This document shows, piece after piece, positions 12,976 to 25,332 of a stretch of DNA of 64,000 bases. Numbering within the stretch: position 1 is the stretch's first letter; the number at the start of each line of letters is the position of its first letter. The position numbers and the translations under genes are program-made. Under the pieces are notes generated by a model. That model was not told the origin of the DNA. It did no database searches and was given only the letters and a program-made list of their open reading frames with translations. Origin of the DNA: Trichopria drosophilae (taxonomy: Eukaryota; Arthropoda; Insecta; Hymenoptera; Diapriidae); the NCBI GenBank assembly GCA_030407085.1, contig CM059582.1, forward strand, positions 11,079,501 through 11,143,500. The letters are read 5' to 3'.

Positions 12976-14224
12976 AGATTTTTATCGTGTAGCTTTGTAA
13001 CATCACCTTTATTGTAAAATATCATATATTTTTTTTAATTGTTACAAATGTGCGCTTATCAATATACATTTTATATTCGTTTATTATAGTAAAGGAAGTT
13101 ATGTATTACATGCCACTACAATTTTAGTATTAATCGAGTAAACTACTATTGGAAAATTGTGATAAAGTGAAAAGAAAAGGATGACATTTAGGAGTGTCAT
13201 CATACTTCAAAAGGTTAAAAGAATGGCTAAATTCCATTTCAAGCAAACAAAAAATTGTAAGACCCGAAAAATGTAAGAAAAGTAAAATAAACACATCAGT
13301 TACTCAACCGCAATTTTATTTCTGGCATAAAACAGATATTCGAAGCGTGGCTAGAAAGTAATTTCGTTAATTCAGTATCCTATACGATGAAATATGCTGA
13401 TTTACTTGGAGCATATCGACAAAAATGTTGCACTTTACATATTGGCTCGTGGTTTATCATCTGGTTACTATTTTTAGCTTGGATGTTTGCGTTATGGTTT
13501 TAATTCGTGGATCCGTGAGAGCACCGTGGTTTCATGGATTGGAATGCAAGTCGTATAGCTAAAACACATGGATTTTAACGTACACAGCAAACGTTAGAGA
13601 GTAAACGCAATTTTCCAGCACAGGTGGTTCGTTGAATTTATTGTGTGAACGGCATCGCGTATTCGGTACACACGTACAGGACTGTGTCGATCGTAGATGT
13701 TAATTGAAGTAAATTTATAATCGTAGGTGATGTCACTTTTTTTATTCCAATGCCGCTCGTATCGTTTCTGCCGTTTAGACACGAAATTATTGTTACTGTG
13801 AAAAAAAACAATTTAATTTACTTTTTCAAATCAATGTTTCATAAAATCGTTACAGTTATCTTGAATTTATTAAAACTATAGAAATTTCGTAGCTGAGACA
13901 TTCATTTGTCTAGTCACCAGATTTATCGACTTATTTTTAATATTTGAAGATAAGATACGAGGTAAATTACACCGTGTTTCACGTAGTTTTTCTGTCCCGA
14001 AGGAATTGTTCGTCAGCGACGGGAATGACAATCGATATTTCGTTTTCATTATGGGAGTTTGTGTTTTAACGTACGCCGCGTTGATTGCAATATTTATTAA
14101 TGGATCCATAAATTAATTACATACGCAAACATACATACTGGAATATCCATTGAAAAGTGAGAATTTCTAAGGAAAAAACGACGTATATTACGAGTGCAGG
14201 AAGTAGCAGATCGGTTTGTGCGAT
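12976..14224 (+). other. Region immediately upstream of first exon A
   Basis: Probable promoter and 5'UTR territory of the exon starting at 14225, although no clear TATA box or TCAGT initiator could be picked out. GC content rises from about 13500. A weak acceptor-like site, GAGTGCAG ending at 14199, precedes the coding start by 25 bases, so the 5'UTR may be split. In-frame TAG at 14204-14206 closes the reading frame upstream of the ATG. Confidence 0.35.
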
Positions 14225-14340
14225 ATGGTGTCGATAATATCTCGAAGCTTGGATTTTATTAATCCGATGTGCAACTGTTGTCGGGCAAGTCAGGATTGTC
14301 GGCCCTCAGCGGAAGAAATCAGAAGGCGATGCCTTTGCAG
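14225..14340 (+). CDS. First coding exon A of an unidentified insect gene (N-terminal, partial gene)
   Basis: ATG at 14225 opens 38 codons plus two bases (AG) and ends at a CAG|GTATTT donor. The start is supported by an in-frame TAG seven codons upstream (14204-14206) with no intervening ATG. The peptide begins MVSIISRSLDFINP and continues with a cysteine cluster MCNCC at residues 15-19, further cysteines at 25, 36 and 38, and a basic run RRR at 33-35. No transmembrane segment or signal peptide is apparent. The two left-over bases join the G at 63571 to make AGG (Arg), giving CLCRSRRRSAGG across the junction. Cysteines next to arginines often mark palmitoylated, membrane-bound N-termini, so membrane anchoring is a reasonable but untested inference. 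The family was not recognised. Codon use and GC content differ clearly from the flanking AT-rich DNA. Confidence 0.72.
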
Positions 14341-15215
14341 GTATTTTTTAGTTTATTTTATTTAATTTCTATGATAAGTTTTTTTAATTTATATTATAAA
14401 CAACATTACTCATTTTCATATGAATAATCGTTGTCTGCAATAAAAAAAAGTTATAATACTTAATTTTATCTTATCATTACCTTAAGAAATTTCATATGGC
14501 ACTTTTGTAACAAATATTCTTATAAAATGATCTGAAATCATTAAAAATGAAAATTTTGTTAATTAATTGTTCTTGTTCAAGAGAGAAAAAGAATATAACA
14601 TAGCGTCGTAATAGCCATATCAAAAGAGTCGGAATGCGACAGCAGATGGCGCCGTAGTTCATGTCTTCTCGCAAGTGGCAAACAATGCTGCATTACGATT
14701 CGTAGTACTGTTCACTTTAGAGCATACGTGGTTTATTATTATTGTTTACTTTCATGATCAATCTTAATGAACTTTGACCAATAAGAAGTGGATAGTGCAG
14801 ATTTTTTTGGAAAAGTTTAAATACCGCGACAAAGTGTAAAAAAAAAAAGTAAATTGGGTTTAAAAGGGAGAACATTGATTAGAATAACTCTTAGACTAGT
14901 CTTCAAATTATGTCAAATTAAAAAAAAACTGGAGCAAATAACTGGGGAGAAATGAAATATTTTATATAATATAATATTAGAAATGAAGAAAATAATCGTG
15001 GATATATTTCAAACATAAAAGCGAAATAAGACCACCTCGATGCACAATAAATATAATTGATGATATTTACGTACAAAGTATATACACAAGATTAACCAGG
15101 ATCCCTCGATTTCATCCTGATAAATAATCATTTTTAACGAGAAAATTCTCATAAACTCCGGATTCCTCAAAGCTAATGGGAATTAGTCACTATCGTTTAG
15201 TAGGCATATTTATCA

Positions 15216-15770
15216 TTGACTCATTCCTGGTCGGAATTACACGTTAACGTAAACAAGCGACGAGGCGGTCTCTGTCGGGAGGAAAAAGACCAAAACAAGT
15301 TTCCTATTCTTTCACGACTTTTCGTCCGTGAAGAATCGCGATTCGAAGGGTCGACCCCGAAACGAGACGACCGGAGATGGATATTTTGTCCCATTACCCA
15401 GAATCGATCGGTCCCTAAGTATCAGTAGTTTTCCTCGTCCAAAGAAGGATCCACGCTAGGAACACTTGCCGACGATATTTCGCATGAATCTGGTTTCACT
15501 TGCTGAAAACCGCACGAGTCCCGTGGGAAGGAAGATGGGAGTCCTATTGTAGCTGCATCTATCTCTCTTTCCCTCTCGTATACCAGATTGCACTTTCTCT
15601 TTCAGCAGTCACGAGCAGAGCTCATGACCCAAGAACTTGTAGGGGTGATTCTGTTTCATCCGTATGTACTTTCGTCTCTGAATTGCACCACGTGCGGGCG
15701 TTCCGAACGTTTTATGGATTGTTTATGGTTGCGGCTCTAAAATTGAGTGAATGGGCAACATATTGACTGA
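15216..15770. other. GC-richer intronic island, function unknown
   Basis: A 0.55-kb patch (for example CGAGGCGGTCTCTGTCGGG and GGGTCGACCCCGAAACGAGA) stands out from the AT-rich intron about 0.9 kb downstream of first exon A. Short ORFs of 70 and 88 codons on the plus strand are open, but none ends at a good donor in the phase needed to join the exon at 63571. It could be a regulatory element or an unrecognised noncoding exon. Confidence 0.3.
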
Positions 15771-15964
15771 AGAAATTGTGTGAGATACTAAGTGTGTGCC
15801 AATTGGTACTGTCGAGTGATGAAATAGTTCAATCCTGGTGTACTTGTTACAATCTATCTACTTTTTTATACCAATCATTTTCTAATCAAACCCATTTGGT
15901 TGTCCCTAATTTGGTTTGCATAATTGAAGGCCTTCTCATCAATCCAAAATTATTTGTTTTGATT

Positions 15965-16625
15965 TGTAAGAACCCAACTAGTATGATCCAAACCAAAGGG
16001 ATCGGTTGCTAGAACCAAATTCGATTTCGATAACCAAAAGGTTCAAATGTAAAAACCAAACGGTTCAAATGTGAAAACAAAACGGTTTAAATGTGAATAC
16101 CAAACGGTTCAAATGTGAAAACCAAACGTTTCAAATGTAAAAACCAAACGGTTCAAATGTAAAAACCAAACGGTTCAAATTTGAAAACCAAACCTTTCAA
16201 ATGTGAAAACCAAACGGTTCAAATCTGAAAACCAAACGGCTCAAATGTGAAAACAAAACGGTTCAAATGTGAAAACCAAACGGATCTTTTACAATAACAA
16301 AACATGTCGGTTGTGATAACCAGACGGTTCAGGTAAGATGACCAACCCGTTCGATTGCCATAACCAAACGGATCGACTGCGGAAACCGAATTTATTTCTG
16401 ACAACCAAACGATTCAGTTATGATATCTAAACCGTTCTTTTGCAATAACCAAACAAGTCGGTTGCGATAATAAAGCGTTTACAAATCATTTGTGATAGCC
16501 AAACCGTTCAATTACCATAACCAGACGGTTCAGTTGAGATAACCGTGCAGTTCGGTTTCAAGAACCAAAAGGTTCGATTGTGACCACCAAACTTTCGGTT
16601 GTATGAACCAAACTTTCGGTTCTGA
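15965..16625. repeat. 22-bp minisatellite (about 30 units)
   Basis: Units of 22 bases carry AACCAAACGGTTC followed by AAATGTGAA. AACCAAA recurs exactly 22 bases apart (for example at 16142 and 16164). The core, about 16030-16290, is nearly homogeneous. Toward both ends, and especially to 16625, units diverge into forms such as AACCAAACGGATC, AACCAGACGGTTC and CGGTTGCGATAACC while keeping the register approximately. Two apparent minus-strand ORFs across it are only the array translated. Confidence 0.9.
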
Positions 16626-18620
16626 CCATAAAAAGATTGGGTATTTTGTGCAGAAATCAAATTCTCGCTGAAATTGGTTATAGCGAAAATCACGAGTTTC
16701 ATTGTTCTACTTTCTTTACAGTAATTGTCGACCGGATTGACTATAGAACAAATCTTGGTTAGACATGTCATTTGGATTTAAAAACCATCTAGTGTCCTAA
16801 AAAATTATTTTTTATACCGATTGTGTCATATTTTCTCATCGCTTCAATAAATATATTTATGAATAATACCAGCATTGATTTCGAAATTTTTTCGAAATCT
16901 TATTCCATTAATTTCTAATTAAAGTATTCGGGTCAAGTGGCAGATTATTTTCCGGTGTCTTTTTATACTATTTAAATATTTGTGGGTTTTATTAATTTCA
17001 AACATTTTTATTTTAATCAGTTTAAATGTAGGTTAGTGCGTGATTATCATTATTTGTCAATATCCAAAGGTAATAGTACTAATTTTTATCAATCACTTCA
17101 ATAATACTCGTTGTTAATTTATTAATCATATTAAATAACATTAAACATCATACTAACTTTGCACTACTGCTTACCTACTTTTAAGTTAGTTATTCTTCTA
17201 ATTAACAGTTTAGCATCGTACGAGAAAGTTCGATTTACTGAAAAATTATCGCGAGAAAATAGATCGACGACGATTAATTGGATGCATTTATGCACTGGAA
17301 CGCTTAATTCCTCGTCGTGTTCTCAATTATTAGCGCCACGTAATCACCGCACCAAGTATTTATGCGAACGTCTCTGAGCGCCTTGTAATTGCACCGAACG
17401 GCACACGCGTAAACTTTGCTTTTGTTTTTTCCCCCAGGCTATTTTTAAGGAGGGGTTTATTCATTTATTACAATAATTATCCATTCATGTTTATGGTTAT
17501 GTTTATCTGCAGTGTAATTGTTGCTGTTTTTTTTACTGCGGACTAAATTGTAGGCAACATCAACGGAAAGAATGTTCATGAAATTTTATCTATGAGTACA
17601 CTGCAAAACTCGTCTTTTAAACGTCTTTTCAGAGTAACGTATCTTCAATGCATGATGTCTAATATTTGAGATGAATCCCGAAGTAATTTTTCGCAATTTG
17701 ATGGCTCCACGCTAATGACGAAAGGTTGCTGATGGATGGACGTCGGTTGTAAAAATAAAAAATTAAATTCGAAATCGCTATGTAGTTTATTATTACTGAT
17801 GGTAACTAGAGAAATCGACACGTTTAAGTGTCTACAATATTTTGCATATCACCGTTTCATATAATTTGGGACAATTTTTATGTTGATACAATGACAAATG
17901 GATGACGTATCGTGACTTCGGCTATCATCGAAAATATTCGCGAAGTCTCGTTTCGATGGCTAATCTAACCTAGTCGATCCTACCTTCCAAAAATTCTAAT
18001 TGCTAATAGTTTATTACAGAATAATTCTAAATAACTGTTTTTTGTCTTACAATCAACAAAACAGTAAAAGTGTCAGGGTTCAAGTTGCTCAGCTGATTTG
18101 AGACGTTTTCTGCGTTAGTACACCGAAAAATAGAAGACATCTTGTCGTTTCAGATATCTTCGGAAATATTCGGCAATCCTCGGCTCGATAATATAACCTA
18201 GTCGGTTCATGATTTCAAATCTAACTTTCAAGAGTTGAAATCTCAAAAAGAGTCACTTATGATGTCCTTTTTTCCTCACACGTTTTAAAAGTGAGGACAT
18301 AAGTTTTTCGGAATAAAACACCCGTTTTTTTAGTGCAATATATTACAAAACCGATTTTGAAAAATAATGTTATGAAAATGTGCGATTAAACACATTTGCT
18401 TTGTAAAAATTTAACCAAATGAATTTCTGATCTACCGCGTCCCACAAGTGGTCGAGCGGCAATTATTTTCTTTCTGGAGGGTACACTCGACGAATTCTCA
18501 TGTTGTTTTTTAATTAAATCTTCTTGAATTACTGACGAAGTGTCTGATTCGATTTTTAATTTCATTACGAATCATTTCCATTGGTTTCTGATAATTCTTA
18601 AAACCATAAAATTAACAAAA
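16626..18620. other. Intronic DNA with a diverged ~230-bp duplication
   Basis: Mostly featureless. Around 17915-17985 and 18145-18215 two similar blocks occur. The first holds CGAAAATATTCGCGAAG, then CTAATCTAACCTAGTCGATC. The second holds GGAAATATTCGGCAATC, then ATAATATAACCTAGTCGGTT. This suggests an old tandem duplication with a period near 230 bases. A GC-richer patch at 17220-17410 has no exon that I can support. Confidence 0.4.
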
Positions 18621-18624
18621 TAGA

Positions 18625-18912
18625 GTGTGGGTCGAAAAAACAACAAATTAAAAAGCCGACAGGTCAAAAAACCGACAGTCAAAAAATCCACAATCGGCAA
18701 GTCGACTGCCAAAAAGCCGACACATAAAAAAATAGACATCGACAAGCGCACAGTAATTTTTCCATGTATCGGTTTTTTTACTGTAGCTTTTCGGTTGTCG
18801 GGTTTTTGATCTTACGGCATATTGATTTGTCCGTTCTTTGGCCCGCACTCGGCTTTATAACTGTCGGCTTTTATCACTGTTGGTTTTTTTAATCGTTCGG
18901 CTTTTTAATATT
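18625..18912. repeat. Foldback made of short AAAAAGCCGACAG units
   Basis: The left half has plus-strand units AAAAAGCCGACAGGTC, AAAAAACCGACAGTC, AAAAATCCACAATCGG and AAAAAGCCGACAC, spaced about 15-17 bases. The right half has the inverse units GTCGGGTTTTT, GTCGGCTTTTATC and TTCGGCTTTTTAA. The left end reads GAGTGTGGGTCGAAAAA and an inverse CCCGCACTC is near 18845. It is a palindrome built from an internal microrepeat. Overlapping ORFs on both strands are repeat artefacts. A related half-copy lies at 34200-34385. Confidence 0.7.
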
Positions 18913-19351
18913 TTATCGTATTCTAAGTGACGAAAAAATGATCGAGTTTTGTTAACACCTCTCACTCGGGGGTTTTTGGCGTCGCTGATGACGAAACTGA
19001 TTTTAAAAAATTCACAATACCAGGTCGAAAATGGCGGATGATATTATTGAAATTGTACAAATAAAAAAATATTTACGTTTGCCGATACAGTTATGTATCA
19101 TTTATATTCTCAATGCTTAATATTTAAATAAATGTTAACTTTTTCTCAGTTTCCGCATCCCAAATAATGTTGATTCCTAATGTCGCACTTTTCTTACCAG
19201 TTGCGAAATATAATATTTCAATACAATAAATATAAAAGTATATATTCTCTACCGTCTTTGATACATAACATGTGACTCATTATCGTCACTTTTATGGTTG
19301 AAATAAAAAAGGCATAGAAATTTTACCCGTTTTCGGCACCCTGTAATAAAA

Positions 19352-19480
19352 TACAGTAGAATCTCGGTTATTTTTATTTACCCACTCGGTTCCTCACCTT
19401 CCCCTCTCGACTCATTATATTTACCGAAAGTAGGGGAGAGTCGTTTCTCCCACTCCTCTTAGTCGCGATATGTTCGTGAC
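19352..19480. mobile_element. Partial pogo-like MITE end
   Basis: TA followed by CAGTAGAATCTCGGTTATT at 19352-19372 resembles the CAGTCGAACCTCCGTTATC-type terminus of the two elements near 57.7 and 58.3 kb. The following sequence is C-rich and G-rich (CCTTCCCCTCTCGACTC, GTAGGGGAGAGTCG). No matching inverted terminus was found downstream, so it is called as a truncated or diverged element. Confidence 0.35.
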
Positions 19481-20239
19481 GATACAGCAGGCCCTACATG
19501 AGGCCCCAGCCTGCAAAGTGGGGGAAAAGAGATCGACAAGTGGTAAATATAACGGGACGGAAAAAGGCAAATATGCTGGGACGTAAATCTAATGAGACGC
19601 AAAATTTATTCTTTACGAAACTGAGAGTTGGCTCCCCAAAGCGAAATAAGGACCGCATGTACACGAGAGCTTTGTACATATGCCAAGCATTATTTTATAT
19701 TAGAAATGTTTAAAACAGCATTTTAGTCTCACTGTAACATAAAGTAATATTATATACACCTGTTCGATGTGTCAAAATAAACTTGAACCCACCCAATTGT
19801 ACTTTAGGCTGTCGTAGTATAAGATAGTAGAGGAATGGGTAATGCTCTACTTTACACACTGTTTTCGGTGCCTAAAAGTGCCACTTTACTCACCCAAAGT
19901 GACGTATGAGTATAGGCTAGCCTTGTCATTCTGATCCAATAATTAAACTTCGAGTCGTCAGAAAAAATCATATTATGCCTTTTTATTTGTGTCTATTATA
20001 TGTGCCCACAAATTTTGTGGTTGGTTTAAACCAACAGATATTAAGCAGTAAGGAACAGAATGTCAGGAGCAATAAACTCCCTCGAATCTTATATTTTCCA
20101 ATATATATTCCAATATTTTTTTTTTCGCGACATTCTCGTAGAGTTTCCACGGTCTTTTCGCGTCTCAATATAATTGACAGTTTACAAATCTCCGGATCTT
20201 TACCTCTATTGATCGCCAACTGCTTTAAAGGCTTAATAA

Positions 20240-20620
20240 GAATGAACCATTGTTCGCCAATGTTCCCGGAGTTCGCGAGTGTTACTTCAGGTTAAGAAAA
20301 TTCCCTACACAAGAGCGGCATGCGGTATATCGAGGAAGCCGTGTTTTGCCATTTTTCACATCGAAAGTAAGTATTCCACCGTTCCTGTCTTCCATTCGCT
20401 CCCATCGCACTTTCCGCATGAAGAAGCACGTTCTTCTTCTTTCGTGTGCCTTACACTCGACTCGTTATATATACCCGCCGAGTTTGGATGTCTTCTCGGG
20501 GGGTTCAGAAAAAAAAAAAAAAAAAAAAAAGAAGCTCCCGAGGAGAGACGCAACGAATATCGTTTCCCTGCGCTTGCGGTGCAAAATAATTACGAAGCCG
20601 TGTCGTGCTCGTTAAGTGAT
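20240..20620. other. GC-richer island with poly(A) tract
   Basis: A compositional island with TTATATATACC at about 20465, a TTCAGA about 38 bases later, then an A run at about 20509-20530. A consensus-like donor GTAAGT sits at 20367 after an ORF opening at ATG 20250 (39 codons), but that donor is phase 0 and cannot join the 63571 exon in its good frame. Could be an unrelated exon, a promoter-like patch or chance. Confidence 0.25.
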
Positions 20621-22157
20621 TCTTATTATTAAACGTGCGAGAAATTAAAAAAATTGCATTCCATTGTAATAAATTAACTTTTATAATTCACTTTGCAAGA
20701 CATCCGCGATTGATTTATCGCCCGGCGGCAATTGCCCCTAATCGAGCATCGTTAAAGTACCACAAAGTTTTAAAACTAAAAACTTGCATTGATTATAAAT
20801 AATAACATTTATAGTTGTTTAACGTGACTAAGACTTAAATGCGCAGGATCTTGGTTTCCATTCTTGGAGTTCCGGTTGCATACGAGGAATTTTCTCAGTT
20901 CTTCTCCACATTTTAATCATGATAAGAATAGAAAAATATTTTAGAAATTATCCAAATTGAATCTTTTTCTAACAATTCTGTTTTGGATGATGAAAAAGAT
21001 TCTGTCGGAGTGTGGATGAACGATTTTTTGTTGTTTAAACATTCCATTTTTTGCATTTCTTTTTTTAGTGCTGACGAGAGACAAAATGAATAACCAAACC
21101 CAAAACATTTTTGAGACGTATTTCTATCGATATATGTTCAGCAATGTACCGTTTCTAGTTTAATTTTATTTTTTAATAATGATTAGTAGAATGAAAAAAG
21201 TCCCCGGCAATTATATGTTTTTAAATTAAAGCTTCACAATTATTTACGCGATGGCAGGCAAGAATTTAAGGAAAAGGGGGAGGTGATCAAAATTTAAGTT
21301 AAAAACTAATTTTTGCTCAATTTTTCGACTAATTAAAAAAAGAATAAAATTGTTTTATTTTTAGTTAAATACTTAAATTAATGAAAAAAATGCATTAAGT
21401 CCCATTTCATTGCAATAATTAGGAAAATTCTTATCAAAACTTAAAGAAATTCAGCAAATATGGCATCCATTGAGTTATTTTAGTTTAACCGTTAATATCG
21501 AAGGATTTCGTAATAAATAGAGCATTCTATTTTACAATAATCAAATCTATAATAGATTTTATAATATTAATAAATAAAAAAAGTTTTGAAGTTATTGTTT
21601 CGATATAATGATAATTTTTCAAAATTCCCAAGAGTGAATTTGTCGATAATTAAAAATATCTCAATTAAAATGATCCTAAATTCAATCGGTTTAAAATGGA
21701 ATGACCTAAACAATAACCAAGTGATGAGATTGTCACATATTTTTAGCATACTCACGAAATATAACAAACTGAAAAATAGAAAGTCTTTGGTCGATAAAGG
21801 ATATCATTTTTTGATGAATATGCACGATTTTTTTCTTTTAAATCATTGTGTCTACTAACTAGCATAGTATACAATAATACTACTTTTTGCTATAATCACG
21901 GTTATCAATAATACATATTAATATAATATATAGTAATGTGTTTTAACAACTGTTTCGATTATGAGTACTTTTTCGTACTTGCTAAAAAAAGTTTAGATAA
22001 TACAACTAAACAGGTAGTTAGTATATATATGTACGGCATACGCATAATTAAATTGACTAGAATTTTATTAATGAAATGAAATTCCATCAGCAGAACTAAA
22101 TGCAACTGTAGAAACTATGAAATATTTAATGCTCATTTAATTAAATTTAAAAAATGC

Positions 22158-22362
22158 TACACTCTAAATTACTTAAAGTAAACATTGAGACACTCTATGT
22201 TAAAGGTGACCTTTGCACTATTTCTAAAGTGGAAATTTCACTTTATTAGAGTGACAAGATTTCATTACTTGTATTAAAGTGATATTTCCACTTTAGAAAC
22301 AGTGAAAACGTCACTTTTAGCAGAAAGTGGCTCAATTTTCACTTTACGAAATTTAGAGTGTA
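22158..22362. mobile_element. Foldback MITE with ~95-bp inverted arms, TA-flanked
   Basis: The left end TACACTCTAAATT and right end AATTTAGAGTGTA are mirror images, and the complementarity continues almost to the centre: TAAAGTAAACATTGAG against TAAAGTGAAAATTGAG, then TTCTAAAGTGGAAAT on both arms. The terminal TA dinucleotides fit a TA target site, as in Tc1/mariner-type MITEs, although they could also be part of the TIR. Noncoding. Confidence 0.8.
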
Positions 22363-22639
22363 CTGACGAAATTTAGAATAAAGCATAATATCATTTTTTA
22401 ATTGCACCTTATTTTTTAATTTACTAAGTTAACAACGAGATTTTTATTTAATTGATAAATCACCAAATTGTAAGTTAAAAATGAACTGAAATATGACACC
22501 CAGCTATCACTAACACTTTTTTTTATAAAATTTATATTAAGGTCAATAAAAACCCTCTCAATAAAAACCCTATGGTTAACCCTCTTGAGCTCCACTTATT
22601 TTTCTGCAATATAGGAACAATATAGAAATAGTTTGGACA

Positions 22640-23300
22640 ACTAGTGCACAGAGGGGATAATATACGTTTTTTATACCTTTGGTTTAAAAATGGTTTAGGA
22701 TTATGATATAAACATGTATTAGTATCGCGTTTATTAAACTATTGTTCAATCTACGTTTATCGCGCTTATGTTTATCATGTACGTTAATAATACGTGTATA
22801 TTAAACGACAAAAGAATGGTTTGTGAAGTACCATAAAGGCCCCAACGGGCACGAAGGACCCAAATGTTGCTAAAACGTTTTTAGAATGTTCCAGAAACGT
22901 TTCTAAAACGTTTTATGTCTGCAACTTTTACGGAACGTTTTATAAACGTTTCATCCATGTTGCATACATAAAACGTTTTAGGAACGTTTCTGGAACGTTC
23001 TAAAAACGTTTTAGAAACATTCGGGACTTTCGTGTCCGCTGGGGCATAATACCATAAATTTAATGCGTTTAATAAAGATGTTATTCATGCATACTTCATA
23101 TTATAGCATACGCATATTATGAAAGACGTTTAAATTTGTTCAAAGATATCTGCTTACAAAACATGCTTGTAATTCAATTTAATATTCATTCCTGAAAGAC
23201 GTTAATAAAACGTTGAACTACCAGTTTCAATATACGGTTTTTCCATGTCCATTTGCTTTAAAAATAGCATAACTACACGGTTCGTAGTAACACTTTAAAA
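22640..23300 (-). repeat. Family-A dispersed repeat, interrupted by a MITE
   Basis: Read on the minus strand it runs AACGTTTTATTAACGT, then GAATATTAAATTGAATT, AACAAATTTAAACG, CTTTATTAAACGCATT, TATGGTACTTCA and TCGTTTAATATACACG. The same order of blocks appears at 27040-27445, 27968-28345 (minus) and 48470-48845. It is noncoding and rich in CGTTTA/TAAACG words. The copy is split by the element at 22838-23049. Confidence 0.65.
22838..23049. mobile_element. Nested long-TIR MITE with 9-bp direct flanks
   Basis: Near-perfect inverted arms of about 85 bases: GCCCCAACGGGCACGAAGG on the left, GCCCCAGCGGACACGAAAG on the right (opposite strand), continuing through TAGAA(T/C)GTTCCAGAAACGTT and CTAAAACGTTTTATGT. 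It is flanked by TACCATAAA at 22829-22837 and again at 23050-23058. Related uninterrupted copies read GTACCATAAATATT (28120), so the flanking 9-mer looks like a target-site duplication. Nine bases and long TIRs suggest a Mutator-like origin (inference). The symmetric TIR core (22839-23045) leaves four extra bases on the right. Confidence 0.75.
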
Positions 23301-23767
23301 TATGATTAAGCAATCGTATAATACACGTTTATGATATACGTTTACACTATGTTTATTAAAAATTACACGCTTTTTAAACCTTTAAAAAATAGGTTTTGAA
23401 ATGCCATAAAACTATGCAAAAAAGGTTTTTCAAAACTCTTTAAAGTCAGTTACTTATAAAGAAAATTTAGGAATTTTTTCAAATATGCATTTACCAACAT
23501 CTTAATACATAGTGCGTAAAACGTAAACCACGTTTAAGCTAGTTATGTATTTAATGTATTAAACATAATATTTTCAATATATTAAAACATGTATTATCCC
23601 CAAAAGAAGTTAATTAATGACCGCAAAATTCAGTTACATTAATTACATTTATTAATTGACATCCTATAAATCTACAGTAACAAAAAACTTTCAATTGAAA
23701 AAAGAAAATGAGATTTTGTATCAAAGTAGCCGTTTTCCTATAAATGTTTAATGTTCTTTCAAATAAC

Positions 23768-23842
23768 GTACCGGCTATGTTGTCTCTTTGTATGTCGAGG
23801 TCCCGGGTTCAAATCTCCGTCGGAACGACATTTTTTTCGTCA
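23768..23842 (+). repeat. tRNA-derived relic (SINE-like)
   Basis: Contains GGTCCCGGGTTCAAATCTC, a good match to a T-arm with an RNA polymerase III B box (GGTTCAAATC), shortly followed by a T run. The upstream half does not fold into convincing D and acceptor arms, so it is a decayed tRNA-related SINE or pseudogene and not a working tRNA. Confidence 0.45.
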
Positions 23843-25332
23843 ATTTTAAAAATAATTTTGTTTAATTACAAGTACATGCGTTAGGAAATAAACATTATTA
23901 CACAAAGTGTACATTTCTCCCTAAATACATTAAATAATTGTTAAAAATAAAATCATACGTCTGGATTAAACGATTATTGAACGCTTACGTCTCACTGACA
24001 TAACCGTGTAAAACCCGTTTAAAAATGGCTGTATCAAGTCAGGTCATTCTTGAGTCAGTTTTGTAAATGTTTTACGATTTTTTTCTTGCTTTTGTATTTG
24101 CCGAAAATGACATGTGTTTTTTTTTTTAAATTCGATCATGTTAAAATTGATTTTCAAGTTATTTCGAAATTGGTAACAGACAAATCAAATTTAAAACATC
24201 ATTAACTTTTATTGATTGTACATTTAATCATTTCAATTCAATTTCTCTTATGAATCCAGAACAAATATTCAGTATGATTATTATTGTTATTTGTATAAAT
24301 TACTTTCGTAGTGATATATTGCCGTGATTCGGGAACAATGACAATAGTACACTCGCTTTCTACATATGAATAGCTCAACACTCCTTTTGACTAAATCGTG
24401 AGTCATACACTATTTTAATAATTACTTTATACGTAAGTAACTTTCATTTTAATTTCTAGACCCTTTTTGATGTCAGTTCAGACTTTGATTTCTATTGTGT
24501 TATTCATAAGTGCTTAGACACTTAATCAAAACTTGTGCATAATTGAAACTTACTAATTCCCACTTGAAAATTAGATTCTGGGGCAAATTAAAAGGTTTAA
24601 TAAATACTTAAGTAGTCGACGAGAATAACAATTACAGAAATACGAAAATTTTGTAAAAAGTATAACATAAAGTGTAAAAGTTTAACGATTTTTCTGAAAA
24701 AATTACCAATTTAGGAGAGGAATGCATATGACACAAAATGTGTATCTTGATTAGATCAATTTTTATTCAAAGTATTTTTTGAAATATTGAGTAATTTACG
24801 AGATAATTGCGAAAAACCATGAATTATGTTTCTTAAATTTGCGTCAAAATGTCTTCCATTCTTGTAATCAGCGCATCAAAATATATAATTGTACTACTTT
24901 CCATTAAAATATCGATTGGTCGATGGACATTTTTGGAAGTACACCTGAAGAGAAATTTGATAGAAATAAAAATTGTCTAATCCTTCTGGTTTGTCTAAAA
25001 AATAAACAGTCAGTCAACAACAGTGGATGTTTCGAGCGCCAACCGCATGGTGGCGCATTAAGTGCTTTCAACAAATGCCCTCTGTATATTACCATACAAT
25101 CATTCTCGTAAGTGGTGAAGGTACGAGTTGTTCCATATAAAAGCACTTTCTTCTGCATGGCATGTTATAAATATTCCTACCACCTGCGAAGCCGACTGTA
25201 ATATAATAATAAAAGTCAAAATGTATAGGGAAATGCGTCGTGGCAATTGGGTGTTTAAGTACATTTTCATATAAACGTTTATAAGCAGTTGTATTAACTT
25301 ATCACAAAAGAATTATTTACAAAAAAAAAAAA

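Noticed and set aside
16219..16771. Minus-strand ORFs of 61 and 87 codons with repeated aromatic motifs
   Set aside because: Translation of the 22-bp minisatellite and its diverged flank.
20250..20366. ATG frame ending at a perfect GTAAGT donor
   Set aside because: Phase 0, incompatible with the downstream exon, and adjoining frames have stops; kept only as a GC island note.
23768..23842. Functional tRNA gene
   Set aside because: Only a T-arm/B box is convincing; no acceptor or D-arm pairing, so called a relic.
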